64,000 nt of DNA from Symbiobacteriaceae bacterium. GTDB lineage: Bacteria > Bacillota > Sulfobacillia > Symbiobacteriales > Symbiobacteriaceae. Position 1 is the first letter of the stretch. Each line of letters opens with the position of its first letter. Shown one piece after another: positions 1-10,557 of this stretch. The translations under genes and the position numbers were made by a program. The stretch spans positions 1 to 64,000 of the forward strand of contig JARBUG010000008.1 of NCBI GenBank assembly GCA_029239785.1, given 5' to 3'. The notes below the pieces were generated by a model. That model saw nothing but the letters and a program-made list of their open reading frames with translations. It made no database searches and was not told where the DNA came from.

Positions 1-1
1 G

Positions 2-886
2 TTCTCGGTCAACTGGCCCTTGCTGCTGCTCAGTGTGCTGATTGCCACCGCCCTGAAGCTGTACGTGGATCAGCGGAAGATTGCCGCGTTCCTGAAGCGG
101 AATCAGAAGGCCGGGGTGATTGGCGCCACGGCTGTGGCGGTTACGACGCCGCTCTGCTCGTGCGGAACGACTGCCGTCATTCTGGGCATGATGGCCAGCA
201 TGGTTTCGTGGGCACCGATTGTGGCGTTTATGGTCGCCTCGCCCCTGACGTCGCCGCAGGAGCTGGTCTACAGCGCCGGGCTCTTCGGTTGGCCGTTTGC
301 GATCGCGTTCTTCGCCTCGTCGATTCTGCTGGGGCTGGCGGGCGGCGTCGTGGCTTATGTACTGGAGCGGGCCGGCTGGCTGAAAGGCCAGTACCGCATG
401 CAGCCCATGGCCGGGGGCCAGGCGGGTGATGTAGCGGAAATCACCGGCGGGACCTCCGCCCGCCCCGGGCTGCGGGCCTTCGCCACCGAGTTTTCTCGAG
501 TCGGCGGCCGGTTGCTCATCCTCTTCCTGGGCTTCGCCTTCATCGGGTACCTGCTCAACGGCCTGATTCCCGAGGCCTGGATTACCAGCCTGTTCGGCTC
601 AGGCAAGGTCTACGGGGTGCCGCTGGCTGCGACCCTCGGCCTGCCGCTCTACATCAACACCGAAGCCTCGCTGCCCCTGGTCCGGTCCTTCTTCGACCTG
701 GGCATGAGCCCCGGCGCCACGCTCGCCTTCCTCATTACCGGGGCAGGCACCTCGCTCGGCGCCCTGGCCGGGGCCCTCACCATCGCCCGGTGGCGGGTCG
801 TGGCAGTCGTGGTGGGCACGCTCTGGGTTGGCGCCATCGCCATCGGGTACGTCTATAATGCACTGGTTGCCCTGGGACTGGTGTAG
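2..886 (+). CDS. ArsP/YraQ-type permease (5' end outside window)
   Basis: This is an integral membrane permease of the ArsP_1/DUF318 family, whose members export organoarsenicals or other small solutes. The reading frame is open from base 2, so the true start lies upstream; 294 residues are visible. The family hallmark CSCG sits in a TTPLCSCGTTAVILG stretch about 45 residues in. A second pseudo-repeat carries the LPLYINTEASLPLV and ITGAGTSLGALAG segments, between several hydrophobic helices. The substrate cannot be read from the sequence. The gene is followed directly by a palindromic repeat and faces the next gene convergently. A TTG at 20 could serve as a start but would remove part of the first helix, so a partial gene is more likely. 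Confidence 0.8.
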   Translation, partial: FSVNWPLLLLSVLIATALKLYVDQRKIAAFLKRNQKAGVIGATAVAVTTPLCSCGTTAVILGMMASMVSWAPIVAFMVASPLTSPQELVYSAGLFGWPFAIAFFASSILLGLAGGVVAYVLERAGWLKGQYRMQPMAGGQAGDVAEITGGTSARPGLRAFATEFSRVGGRLLILFLGFAFIGYLLNGLIPEAWITSLFGSGKVYGVPLAATLGLPLYINTEASLPLVRSFFDLGMSPGATLAFLITGAGTSLGALAGALTIARWRVVAVVVGTLWVGAIAIGYVYNALVALGLV

Positions 887-898
887 GCGGGGGCCTAA

Positions 899-995
899 TA
901 CCGGCCCATGCCGAGAGGGTCTAGGCACCCTCAATGGGTGCCGTAACCCGTCAGGCGTGGGCCGAATCTCAACCGGCCCATGCCGAGAGGGGCTA
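899..995. repeat. Palindromic interspersed repeat, copy A
   Basis: About one and a third units of a 72-73 bp palindromic repeat. In this orientation one small hairpin (GGCACCC/GGGTGCC, 925-943) is followed by a larger imperfect hairpin whose arms lie near 946-962 and 974-990. A second half arm (901-918) precedes them. The same unit occurs inverted at 33960-34107. It lies between two convergent genes, and its end TAG (complement of 993-995) is the stop codon of the minus-strand gene. Confidence 0.8.
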
Positions 996-2342
996 GTTCA
1001 ACTCACTGCGGTGCTCGGGTTCGGGTGCAGGTGGCGGGGCGCCGTGCGGCAGCGACAGCGGAATCGCACGCACGCGGTCGATGCGGTGCCCGTCCATGCG
1101 CTCGACAATCAGGCGCCAGCCCTTGGCCTGCACCTCGTCGCCCACCTGCGGAATATACCCCAGCAGGTGCAGCATATAGCCCGCCAGCGTTTCGTAGTGC
1201 GAACTCGGCGGAATCGTGATGTTCAGCTCCTCGGCGACTTCGTCCATGGTGTCGGCGGCGTCCAGTTCATGCTCGACGTGCTCACGCCCGGCGGCAAGGG
1301 GCTCCTCCGCCACCTCTCCGACAATCTCCTGCAGCAGGTCTTCCAGCGTCACCAGCCCGGCGATGCCGCCGTACTCATCCACCACAATCGCCATCTGTTC
1401 ATCGGCGACCTGCATCTCTTTCAGCAGGCCCAGCGCCTGCTTCGCCTCGGGCACGAAGCGGGCGGGGCGCATGACCGCAGAGACCGGCGTTTCGGCGGCC
1501 TTCTCATCGCAGTGGTAGAGCAGGTCCTTCACCGTCGCGATGCCTACGATATCGTCGTAATCCTTCCGGTAAACGGGATACCGCCAGAACCCGTGCCGAC
1601 GGGCGTTTTGAATCGCCTCCACCAGCGACTCGTCCTGGTGGAGGCATTCCATTTCCGGGCGCGGCACCATGATCTGGCGAACCAGCCGGTCGCCAAAGTC
1701 GAACACGCCGGCGATGATCCGCTTCTCGGCATCCTGGAGTTCATCGTGCTCCTCCACGTAGAAGCGGAGCTCCTCTTCGGAGATGGACTCCTCCTTCTGC
1801 TCCACTTTGCCGCCCAGCATCCGCACGACCAGGTTGGTCGAGGCCGTGAGCAGGGCGATGAACGGCCCGGTGAACCTGGCAATGAACTGCACGGGTCGGG
1901 CGACAAAGAGTGCGATGCGCTCCGGGGATTGCAGGGCCATGCGCTTGGGCACCAGTTCGCCCAGCACGAGCGTGATATACGAAAGCGCCAGCGTGACCGT
2001 CACGAGGGCGACGGTACTCGCCACCGACGGCGCCAGCCCCAGCGACTGCAGAAAACCGGCCATGTCGTTGGAAAGGCCCACAGCTGCCGAGGCGCTGGCC
2101 AGAAAACCCGCCAGGGTGATGCCGACCTGAATCGAGGCCAGGAAGCGGCTGTGATCTTCCATGAGCCGGATCAGCGCCTGGGCGGACGTGTTACCCTGCT
2201 CAGCGAGCTGCCGTATGCGTACGGGCCGCGAGGAGACCACGGCGATTTCGCCGGCTGCGAAAAACGCGTTCAACAGTACCAGTCCTGCGATGAGGGCAAA
2301 CTGCGGCCAGTGTTGCATGGTTTTCCTCCAGTGCATGGCCAT
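993..2342 (-). CDS. CNNM/CBS-domain membrane protein (HlyC/CorC/TlyC family)
   Basis: This is a membrane protein of the hemolysin-related CNNM/CorC family, implicated in Mg2+/Co2+ efflux. It is 449 residues long, normal for the family. The order is a DUF21/CNNM transmembrane domain (about 1-190, with LNAFFAAGEIAVVSSRPVR near the start and GELVPKRMALQSPER at its end), a CBS pair (about 205-330, e.g. VVDEYGGIAGLVTLEDLL) and a CorC_HlyC C-terminal domain (about 345-430). It starts 43 bp after the methyltransferase stop on the same strand, so the two may be cotranscribed. A 22 bp near-palindrome lies in that gap. The stop codon TAG belongs to the neighbouring palindromic repeat. The transported ion is not proven. 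Confidence 0.88.
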   Translation of the reverse strand: MAMHWRKTMQHWPQFALIAGLVLLNAFFAAGEIAVVSSRPVRIRQLAEQGNTSAQALIRLMEDHSRFLASIQVGITLAGFLASASAAVGLSNDMAGFLQSLGLAPSVASTVALVTVTLALSYITLVLGELVPKRMALQSPERIALFVARPVQFIARFTGPFIALLTASTNLVVRMLGGKVEQKEESISEEELRFYVEEHDELQDAEKRIIAGVFDFGDRLVRQIMVPRPEMECLHQDESLVEAIQNARRHGFWRYPVYRKDYDDIVGIATVKDLLYHCDEKAAETPVSAVMRPARFVPEAKQALGLLKEMQVADEQMAIVVDEYGGIAGLVTLEDLLQEIVGEVAEEPLAAGREHVEHELDAADTMDEVAEELNITIPPSSHYETLAGYMLHLLGYIPQVGDEVQAKGWRLIVERMDGHRIDRVRAIPLSLPHGAPPPAPEPEHRSELN

Positions 2343-2358
2343 TCTCTGGAGGCATGGC

Positions 2359-2380
2359 GCACTCCATAGCTATAGAGTGC
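2359..2380. repeat. 22 bp near-perfect palindrome
   Basis: GCACTCCATAGCTATAGAGTGC is palindromic except for one mismatched pair (20 of 22 positions). It lies in the 43 bp gap between the methyltransferase stop and the CNNM gene start. There is no T-run, so it looks more like an operator or RNA processing hairpin than a terminator. Confidence 0.5.
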
Positions 2381-2385
2381 TCGGG

Positions 2386-3012
2386 TCAGGCGGTGGCCAA
2401 TCGCCGCAGGATCACGGTTTGATACGGCACACCGGCGATTTTGGCCGTTTCGGTTCGTTCGATGATCAGGCTGGTGTGGGCGACGATCGGACCCAGTTTG
2501 CGCGTGATGTCCGAGAAGAGCAGGTTGGCAAAAACGTTGCCCACGCGGCGGCCCAGCCCCGGCGCTTCATCATCCGGAACGAATTTGTCGAAGATGACGG
2601 CCCGGCCACCGGGTTTCAGGACCCGCTCCACTTCCCGGATGCAGGCCACGGGGTCGGGGATGACGGCCAGAATCAGGTGGAGGATGACGGCGTCGAACCG
2701 GGCTGCGGGCAGGTCCAGGGCCTGGCCATCCATGACCCGGGCATCGACCGGGCGCCCCAGGGCCTGCGCCCGCTCCCGCAGGCGGTCGAGCATGGCGGGC
2801 GTCAGGTCGATGGCGGTCAGGCTGATGCCCGGGGGCAGGTGCGGCAGGTCGGCGCCCGTGCCGGCGCCCACGATCAAGACCTCCTCACCGGGCAGCGGGC
2901 GGAGCAATTCGATCGAGCGGCGGCGGTATGTAGGAAAGGCAGCGATGCGGTCGTAAATGGGCGCCCACAGCGTGTAGCGGATTCGGTTCCAGACGTTTGT
3001 GTTGATCGTCAT
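2386..3012 (-). CDS. Class I SAM-dependent methyltransferase
   Basis: A Methyltransf_11-type enzyme that transfers methyl groups from S-adenosylmethionine; the acceptor is unknown. The glycine-rich motif I (LIVGAGTGADLPHLP) is near residues 46-60. The acidic ribose-binding residue follows in LTAIDLTPAMLDRL, and a motif III-like segment (RVLKPGGRAVIFDKFVPD) is near residue 135. I chose the ATG at 3012 because GGGAGAG lies 8 nt upstream; an in-frame ATG at 3033 lacks such a site. A consensus promoter sits just upstream. The closest well-known relatives are UbiE/phosphatidylethanolamine-methyltransferase-like proteins, but that assignment is weak. Confidence 0.82.
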   Translation of the reverse strand: MTINTNVWNRIRYTLWAPIYDRIAAFPTYRRRSIELLRPLPGEEVLIVGAGTGADLPHLPPGISLTAIDLTPAMLDRLRERAQALGRPVDARVMDGQALDLPAARFDAVILHLILAVIPDPVACIREVERVLKPGGRAVIFDKFVPDDEAPGLGRRVGNVFANLLFSDITRKLGPIVAHTSLIIERTETAKIAGVPYQTVILRRLATA

Positions 3013-3054
3013 GGGTCTGTCTCTCCCGTTCATTTAGATACTCGTTTGAATGTA

Positions 3055-3083
3055 ATAATAGACGATCCCACAGATTTCGTCAA
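3055..3083 (-). promoter_or_regulatory. Sigma-70 promoter of the methyltransferase gene
   Basis: Read on the minus strand: TTGACG (3083-3078), 17 nt spacer, TATTAT (3060-3055), about 43 nt upstream of the ATG at 3012. It lies directly downstream of the uvrA-like gene terminator. Confidence 0.65.
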
Positions 3084-3117
3084 TCAGAAAAGAGACTCGC
3101 GCAACGCTGTGCGCGAG
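3084..3117 (-). terminator. Terminator of the uvrA-like gene
   Basis: On the minus strand the arms CTCGCGCA (3117-3110) and TGCGCGAG (3103-3096) are perfectly complementary. They are followed by a T-rich run (TCTCTTTTC), a typical rho-independent terminator 18 nt after the stop codon. Confidence 0.75.
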
Positions 3118-3134
3118 CCCCCTGTTTCAACCGG

Positions 3135-6019
<2,885 letters not shown>

Positions 6020-6023
<4 letters not shown>

Positions 6024-6940
6024 CGGACATGCCCCCCATCGTAGTAGTAAGCGACTTCGTCCACGAAGGCCCGGCTCTTGTAGGTCAGTTCGACCGGTGC
6101 GGAGAGCTTCTCGATGATGCCCAGTCCGGCCAGCCACTCACAGGCATCAACGATCACGTCGTCGGAGACCCGCGGGAGGCGTTCGCACAGCTCGGTGAGT
6201 CCCATGGTGGTGCCCTTCTCTGCCAGGGCATCAAGCACGACCGCAAAGATGCGCCCGGCGCGTTCGGTCAGGTAGGTTTCGACCCGGTCGAGCGCCTGCC
6301 GCATGACGGCCGCATCCTTCGGCTGCTGCGCAAGGTCGGTGTAGATGGCGCGGAAGAAGGGTTCGTTCAGTTCCAGCGCCTGCTGGATCACTTCCCGGGC
6401 CGGAATCTGGTCGGCCAGGGTGACCTCGATGATGGCCAGGTGATCGAGGGCGCGCATCAGCCAGTAGTAGCTGTAGAGGGCGTCGCCCCTCACCACCAGC
6501 CACTTCTGCGCCTTTGCCAGGTCTGCGACCGCGTAGGAGCCGCGTGTGGCCAGGTTCAGTTGCTGGTCGTGCTCACCGAGCTCGAGCATGGACTCGTACA
6601 GCTCCCGGAGGGTCTCGTCGGTGGTGTAGAGCAGGGTCGTTTTCGACAGCCAGGAGTGGAAAACGCCGCTGCGCAGACCTGTGTCGAGCTGGCGCTTGAA
6701 CTTGCGCCGGTCGAACGTGGCAGCGTTGATGATGATGCTATCTTCCACCATGCTGAAGTGACCGGTGGGCTTCTTTGCGTCATCCACAATCAGGATGACG
6801 TCGATGTCGGACTTCTCCCAGACCACGTCGTGGTACAGGCTGCCAGCCAGGATTACAGCGAGCACGTACTTGTCTTGCTTGACTTTCTCGACGAACGCGT
6901 TGAGGGCACGGGTGTACTTCTGCTGCAGGTCAGAGCCCAT
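6020..6940 (-). CDS. Nucleotidyltransferase-domain protein, operon with uvrA-like gene
   Basis: A 306-residue protein with an N-terminal polymerase-beta-type nucleotidyltransferase fold. The motif AGSLYHDVVWEKSDIDVILI (about residues 30-50) matches GS...(S/D)DIDV of the NTP_transf_2 family, and the two aspartates would bind Mg2+. The C-terminal half is helical and ends in a winged-helix-like segment (TELCERLPRVSDDVIVDACEWLAGLGII). Aminoglycoside nucleotidyltransferases and MNT-type antitoxins share the fold, but I cannot assign a substrate. The ATG at 6940 follows AGGAAGG; an in-frame start at 7057 lacks a site. Its TGA overlaps the ATG of the uvrA-like gene, so the two are translationally coupled. 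Confidence 0.78.
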
Positions 6941-6978
6941 GGCGGCACCATCCTTCCTGATGTCGTGAGCGCTCATGG

Positions 6979-7007
6979 AGCATACTGCGATTTGGCCGGG
7001 GGTGCAA
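6979..7007 (-). promoter_or_regulatory. Promoter of the nucleotidyltransferase-uvrA operon
   Basis: On the minus strand TTGCAC (7007-7002), a 17 nt spacer and TATGCT (6984-6979), about 39 nt upstream of the start at 6940. Confidence 0.55.
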
Positions 7008-7088
7008 AACGACGGTGGCGTGGTGGTATGCGGTGTCATGTAGCCGCGTTCCTGCATCTAGGGGGTGCGAGGAATTCCGGGTTTTTTC

Positions 7089-7117
7089 TTGCCAATCGAC
7101 TGCTTTACTGGTATAGT
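7089..7117 (+). promoter_or_regulatory. Consensus-like sigma-70 promoter
   Basis: TTGCCA (7089-7094), exactly 17 nt, then TATAGT (7112-7117), read on the + strand. No protein gene follows it. The first thing downstream is a hairpin with a T-run ending near 7190, so a short RNA could be made. Confidence 0.6.
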
Positions 7118-7123
7118 AATAAT

Positions 7124-7190
7124 GTTGAGGCGAACGAAATTGGCGTTATGAGCGGGGCTTCCCAATTTGGGATGTGGCCCGGCTTTTTTG
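7124..7190 (+). ncRNA. Candidate small RNA
   Basis: This interval runs from the predicted start of the promoter at 7089-7117 to a terminator-like hairpin. The hairpin arms are GGGC (7155-7158) with inner CCCA/TGGG (161-164/168-171) and closing GCCC (7177-7180), followed by CGGCTTTTTTG. No convincing ribosome site or ORF lies inside; an ATG at 7148 has only a weak upstream purine run. It could equally be a leader fragment of an abandoned gene. Whether it is expressed cannot be judged from the sequence. Confidence 0.35.
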
Positions 7191-7222
7191 TTTTGTGGCG
7201 GGATGTGTGTCGGGCAGGCACG

Positions 7223-7263
7223 AGAAAAAGAGGGTCAGGCCTTTTGGGCTGACCCTCTTTCAT
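7223..7263. terminator. Strong bidirectional terminator
   Basis: A perfect 12 bp stem, AAAGAGGGTCAG (7227-7238) and CTGACCCTCTTT (7249-7260), flanked by an A-run on the left and T-run on the right. It could stop transcription from either side. Confidence 0.8.
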
Positions 7264-7689
7264 TTAGATACTTGTTGGCATCCACCTGATGGCCAAGCTG
7301 CGGTGCCTGGCAGTTAGCCAATGGAGCAGCGGCCCAGATGTGGCACCGTCACGCTCCACCCAGGTCGCCGGTTCGACGAGATAATGACACCCTTCCAGGG
7401 CGCAGCGAGTGATATTCTTTCGTCGAAGACGCACCCCCAGACCTGTTCAGACCCGGGACAGCCGACAAACCCTCCCTGAGCACGATAGGTTCGGACAGGG
7501 ACCGACAGGATTCGTCAGGCCTCGCAGCTGCTTCAGCCGTGAATGACCGCCGATCCGGGACGGGGAGCCTGTTTCGGCGAGAAAGTATCACTCTTAAGTC
7601 ATAAAACAACTGTCAAAGACTCGTCGAACCGAGGCTTGCCCGGTCCGGTGCCCCCCACGACTCACGTTTGGCCTGGCCGTTGAACGCTG
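7264..7689. other. Gene-free stretch with an inverted-repeat element (7407-7593)
   Basis: No ORF here has a convincing start or family match; an 86-codon minus-strand frame (7349-7609) runs through the element and looks fortuitous. The visible structure is a pair of 21 bp imperfect inverted repeats at 7407-7427 and 7573-7593 (17 of 21 matching, all differences being C/T transitions), enclosing 145 bp. This could be a MITE-like or REP-like element or a structured RNA. I see no target-site duplication. Confidence 0.45.
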
Positions 7690-8529
7690 TCACGGCCGTG
7701 TGACCATGTAGATGCCCCCGCCCTCCGTCCACCGCAGGCTGTCACTGGTCTTGATGGGAACCCGTTCGCCGGTGGCAAGATTGATCAGGAACTGCCTTTG
7801 CTCCCCGGCGTCCAGGGTCTGGAGCACAAGCGGGCCATCGGGTAAGGGGCGGGCATACCCGGATAGCGAGTCCACCACCACACCGCTCGCATCGAGCAGG
7901 GCCGTTTCGTTGGATACCCTGCCGACTCGCGCGAGGATTCGCCCTTCGGGCAGCCAACCGGTGAGCAGGTGCCCTTCGAACGAGCGGACCAGCTCGCCTG
8001 AGAAGGGATCGACGATACGGGTGCGGGCGCCCTAGTTGCCCGGGGCGTTGGGCCCCCACAGGGCGAGGTGGCGCCCAGACGGTGATGGCTCAACGAGCCA
8101 GGTCAGGGCGACTTCAGCGATCGTTTCAAACTTGTCCTGGGCAGGGTCGCCGAGCCAGATGTGGTCACCGACCAGGAGCAACCGGCCGTCGGGGAGTTGG
8201 TGCGCATAGGCGTACCAGCCGGTGGGGTCGGGGCCGGTCAGTTTGGTGGAGGTCCCGGTGGTGAGATCAAGCAGGTAAATGCCAGTTGACTGGGTCCACG
8301 GAGATGGGTAGAGGATGGCCACGTTGTGGTCAGCCTGGACGTGGATCGCGTGGGTGTCTGTGCCCGGCGGCAGCCGAACGGTCAGGTACGGGGCGGTCTC
8401 GTCTGCAAGAAGCGCATCGGCCTTGAATAGATGTAGGTTGGAGACAGACGGGGGAGCAGGCTGTTCTAGTGACGGAGGGGTCACGGGTGGGGCTGGCATC
8501 CACATCTTGACCAGGGCGTTTCTGTTCAC
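7690..8529 (-). pseudogene. Beta-propeller (PD40/TolB-like) protein gene with in-frame TAG
   Basis: Read from the GTG at 8529 (GGAGGT about 10 nt upstream), the frame gives 165 codons, then TAG at 8034-8032. It continues open in the same frame to a TGA at 7690. The sequence on both sides is one coherent product: repeated blades such as YLLDLTTGTSTKLTG, HQLPDGRLLLVGDHIWLGD and, after the stop, IVDPFSGELVRSFEGHLL and LINLATGERVPIKTSD. No signal peptide or membrane anchor is visible at the N-terminus, so the 5' part may also be missing. A sequencing error, a real nonsense mutation and readthrough all remain possible. The function is unknown. Confidence 0.6.
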
Positions 8530-8622
8530 TTGGACAGTTACCTCCGCTGTCGAACGGTGGTACTTGCTGATAATAACGACCGAACCCTTCAACAGGTTAC
8601 AGCCCGGGGCCTCCCGGGCAGC

Positions 8623-8653
8623 AAAAAGGCTGGGCCGCAATGGCTCAGCCTTT
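8623..8653 (-). terminator. Terminator of ade
   Basis: Read on the minus strand, AAAGGCTGAGCC and GGCCCAGCCTTT form a 12 bp stem with one mismatch, followed by TTTTT. It begins 8 nt after the ade stop codon. Confidence 0.75.
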
Positions 8654-8660
8654 CATTCGT

Positions 8661-10403
8661 CTACACCCCCAGGCTGACGAGCCGCCCGCCGGAGGGGTCA
8701 ACTAACCCCTGGTCGGTCAGCTTCAACTCCGGAATCACCGACAGCGCCAAAAATGAGAGCGTCATGAACGGCGCCGGAATTGACACGCCCAGTTGCTGCG
8801 CCGCCGCCTCCAGGTCGTCGAGCGCCTCCACCACTTCGGGCAGGGACTGCTGCGACATGAGCCCCGCTACCGGCAGGGGCAGCCGGGAGACCACTGCGTT
8901 GTTGTGAACTGCGGCAAACCCGCCGCCGGTGGCGGCGACAGCCTCCGCCGCGGCCAGAATCTCCTCATCATCAATGCCGGCGACGATGATGTTGTGCGCA
9001 TCATGCGCCACGGTTGATGCGATGGCGCCCCGCTTCAGGCCCAGGCCGTGGACCAGACCGATGCCCACGCCCCCGGTCCGGCCGTGCCGCTCGATCACGA
9101 CGAGCTTGGCAAGGTCCCGGTCGGGGTCGGCCTTGATCTCGCCATGTGACACGGTTGGTGTCATCGTCAGGGACCGGGTCACAATCTGCCCGGGAATCAC
9201 GCCGATCACCCGTACATCGCCGCCCGGGGCGGGGAGGCGCAGACGGTCGGTGGTCAGGTCAGGCAGCTTCACTGTATGTAGCAGGCGTTGGTCGATGGGC
9301 GGCTTCACGTCGGTCAGCGGCTCGCCGTTCCCGGCCACAAGGGCGCCCGCCTTGTACACCGCGGAGCAGGCGAGCGTCGCCGGATCGAGGACGGCCAGGT
9401 CGGCCCAATAGCCCGGGGCGACGGCGCCCCGGCGCCGGATGCCGAAGAACTGGCAGGTATTGATCGTCGCCATGCGCACCGCCGTGGGCAGGTCGAGGCC
9501 GAGCTGGACCGCCTTGCGCACGGCGAAATCCACACCGCCTTCCCGCACCAGGTCGTGGGGATGCTTGTCGTCGGTCACCAGGCAGAAGCGGTCACGGCGC
9601 TCAGGCGTGACACAGGGCAGCAAGTCGGCCAGGTTCCGGGCCGCCGAGCCTTCCCGAATGAAGACGGTCATGCCGATGCGCAGCTTGGCCTCCGCCTCCT
9701 CGGTGTTCAGGCATTCGTGGTCAGAGCCGACGCCCGCGGCTACGTACGCGTCAAGCTGGCGCCCGGTCAAAAGCGGGGCGTGCCCATCGACCGCCTTGTT
9801 ATGGTTTGTCGCCCGCCATGCCTTGTCCAGTTCGGCGGGCTCTCCGGCCACCACGCCGGGGAAGTTCATCAGCTCACCGAGCCCCACGACTCGCTCGCCG
9901 CCGAGCACCTGGTCCAGGTCATCGGGGCTCAGGCGGGCGCCCGCCGTTTCCAGCGGGCTGGCCGACACGCACGACGACGCCGTCAGGTAGACATCAAGCG
10001 GGAGGCCGGCGGTGGCGGACAGGGCCGCCTCGAAGGCGGTGGTGCCGACCACGTTCGCCCACTCGTGGGGGTCCCAGACCACGGCGGTGACGCCCCGGGG
10101 CACCACGGCCCGGGCGTACTCCCGCGGCTCCACCAGGGCCGACTCCAGGTGCACGTGCCCGTCGATGAAGCCGGGCGCCACCAGGGCGCCGCCCAGGTCG
10201 GCGGTCGCCTGCGCCGCCGCGCTCGCGTACGCCGGCCCGAAGCCGGCCACCAGGCGCCCGGCCAGCAATACCGGCCCCGGTTCTACCTTTCCGGTGAACA
10301 CATTCACGACCTGCGCATTCGTCAGCAAAAGCGTGCCGGACTCACGACCGGCGGCCACGGCTACCGCGTACCGAACCTCATCCAGCGTCAGAGGACTCGC
10401 CAT
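8661..10403 (-). CDS. ade: Adenine deaminase
   Basis: It converts adenine to hypoxanthine and ammonia, feeding the purine operon that diverges from it. The 580 residues match the bacterial Ade family. An amidohydrolase metal site is visible (PGFIDGHVHLES near residue 75), followed by the Ade-specific VVWDPHEWANV, the TDDKHPHDL segment and the C-terminal domain (AHDAHNIIVAG, GGGFA). The ATG at 10403 follows AAGGGGGG; the frame extends upstream without a ribosome site. A TATACT -10 box lies 22 nt before the start, so the leader is very short. Adenine entering here would be deaminated and then oxidised by the divergent molybdenum hydroxylase. Confidence 0.95.
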   Translation of the reverse strand: MASPLTLDEVRYAVAVAAGRESGTLLLTNAQVVNVFTGKVEPGPVLLAGRLVAGFGPAYASAAAQATADLGGALVAPGFIDGHVHLESALVEPREYARAVVPRGVTAVVWDPHEWANVVGTTAFEAALSATAGLPLDVYLTASSCVSASPLETAGARLSPDDLDQVLGGERVVGLGELMNFPGVVAGEPAELDKAWRATNHNKAVDGHAPLLTGRQLDAYVAAGVGSDHECLNTEEAEAKLRIGMTVFIREGSAARNLADLLPCVTPERRDRFCLVTDDKHPHDLVREGGVDFAVRKAVQLGLDLPTAVRMATINTCQFFGIRRRGAVAPGYWADLAVLDPATLACSAVYKAGALVAGNGEPLTDVKPPIDQRLLHTVKLPDLTTDRLRLPAPGGDVRVIGVIPGQIVTRSLTMTPTVSHGEIKADPDRDLAKLVVIERHGRTGGVGIGLVHGLGLKRGAIASTVAHDAHNIIVAGIDDEEILAAAEAVAATGGGFAAVHNNAVVSRLPLPVAGLMSQQSLPEVVEALDDLEAAAQQLGVSIPAPFMTLSFLALSVIPELKLTDQGLVDPSGGRLVSLGV

Positions 10404-10557
10404 GTGGAACCCCCCTTTTGCCGCAGTATACCGCAAAATAGTTCGGAAAAGAACCGTCAAGCCTGAAAACATAGAGGAATCCTCGGAAGTGAGAGCGAAA
10501 TACGGCGCAAGATTTGCAGTCTGACTGAATTTCGTGTACCGAGGGAGGCGATCCCTT
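10404..10557. promoter_or_regulatory. Divergent promoter region between ade and the purine operon
   Basis: A 154 bp region between two divergent starts. On the minus strand a strong -10 TATACT (10430-10425) serves ade; its -35 is poor (TTCTTT-like at 18 nt). On the + strand GAGGGAGG (10541-10548) is the ribosome site for the first operon gene. I found no clear + strand promoter and no purine-riboswitch core, so control is probably by a protein factor. Confidence 0.5.

Noticed and set aside
828-2369. 513-codon + strand ORF antisense to the CNNM gene
   Set aside because: High-GC shadow frame: no ribosome site, low-complexity His/Arg/Gly-rich product, no family match, while the opposite strand encodes a complete CNNM/CBS protein.
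7350-7400. Possible tRNA because of GGTTCGA
   Set aside because: No T-stem pairing, no anticodon arm and no acceptor stem around it.
7349-7609. 86-codon minus-strand ORF through the inverted-repeat element
   Set aside because: No ribosome site and no match; it spans both arms of the inverted repeat, suggesting chance openness.
10404-10557. Purine riboswitch upstream of the purine operon or ade
   Set aside because: The leader of ade is too short and I found no three-way-junction core with the conserved loop sequences on either strand.
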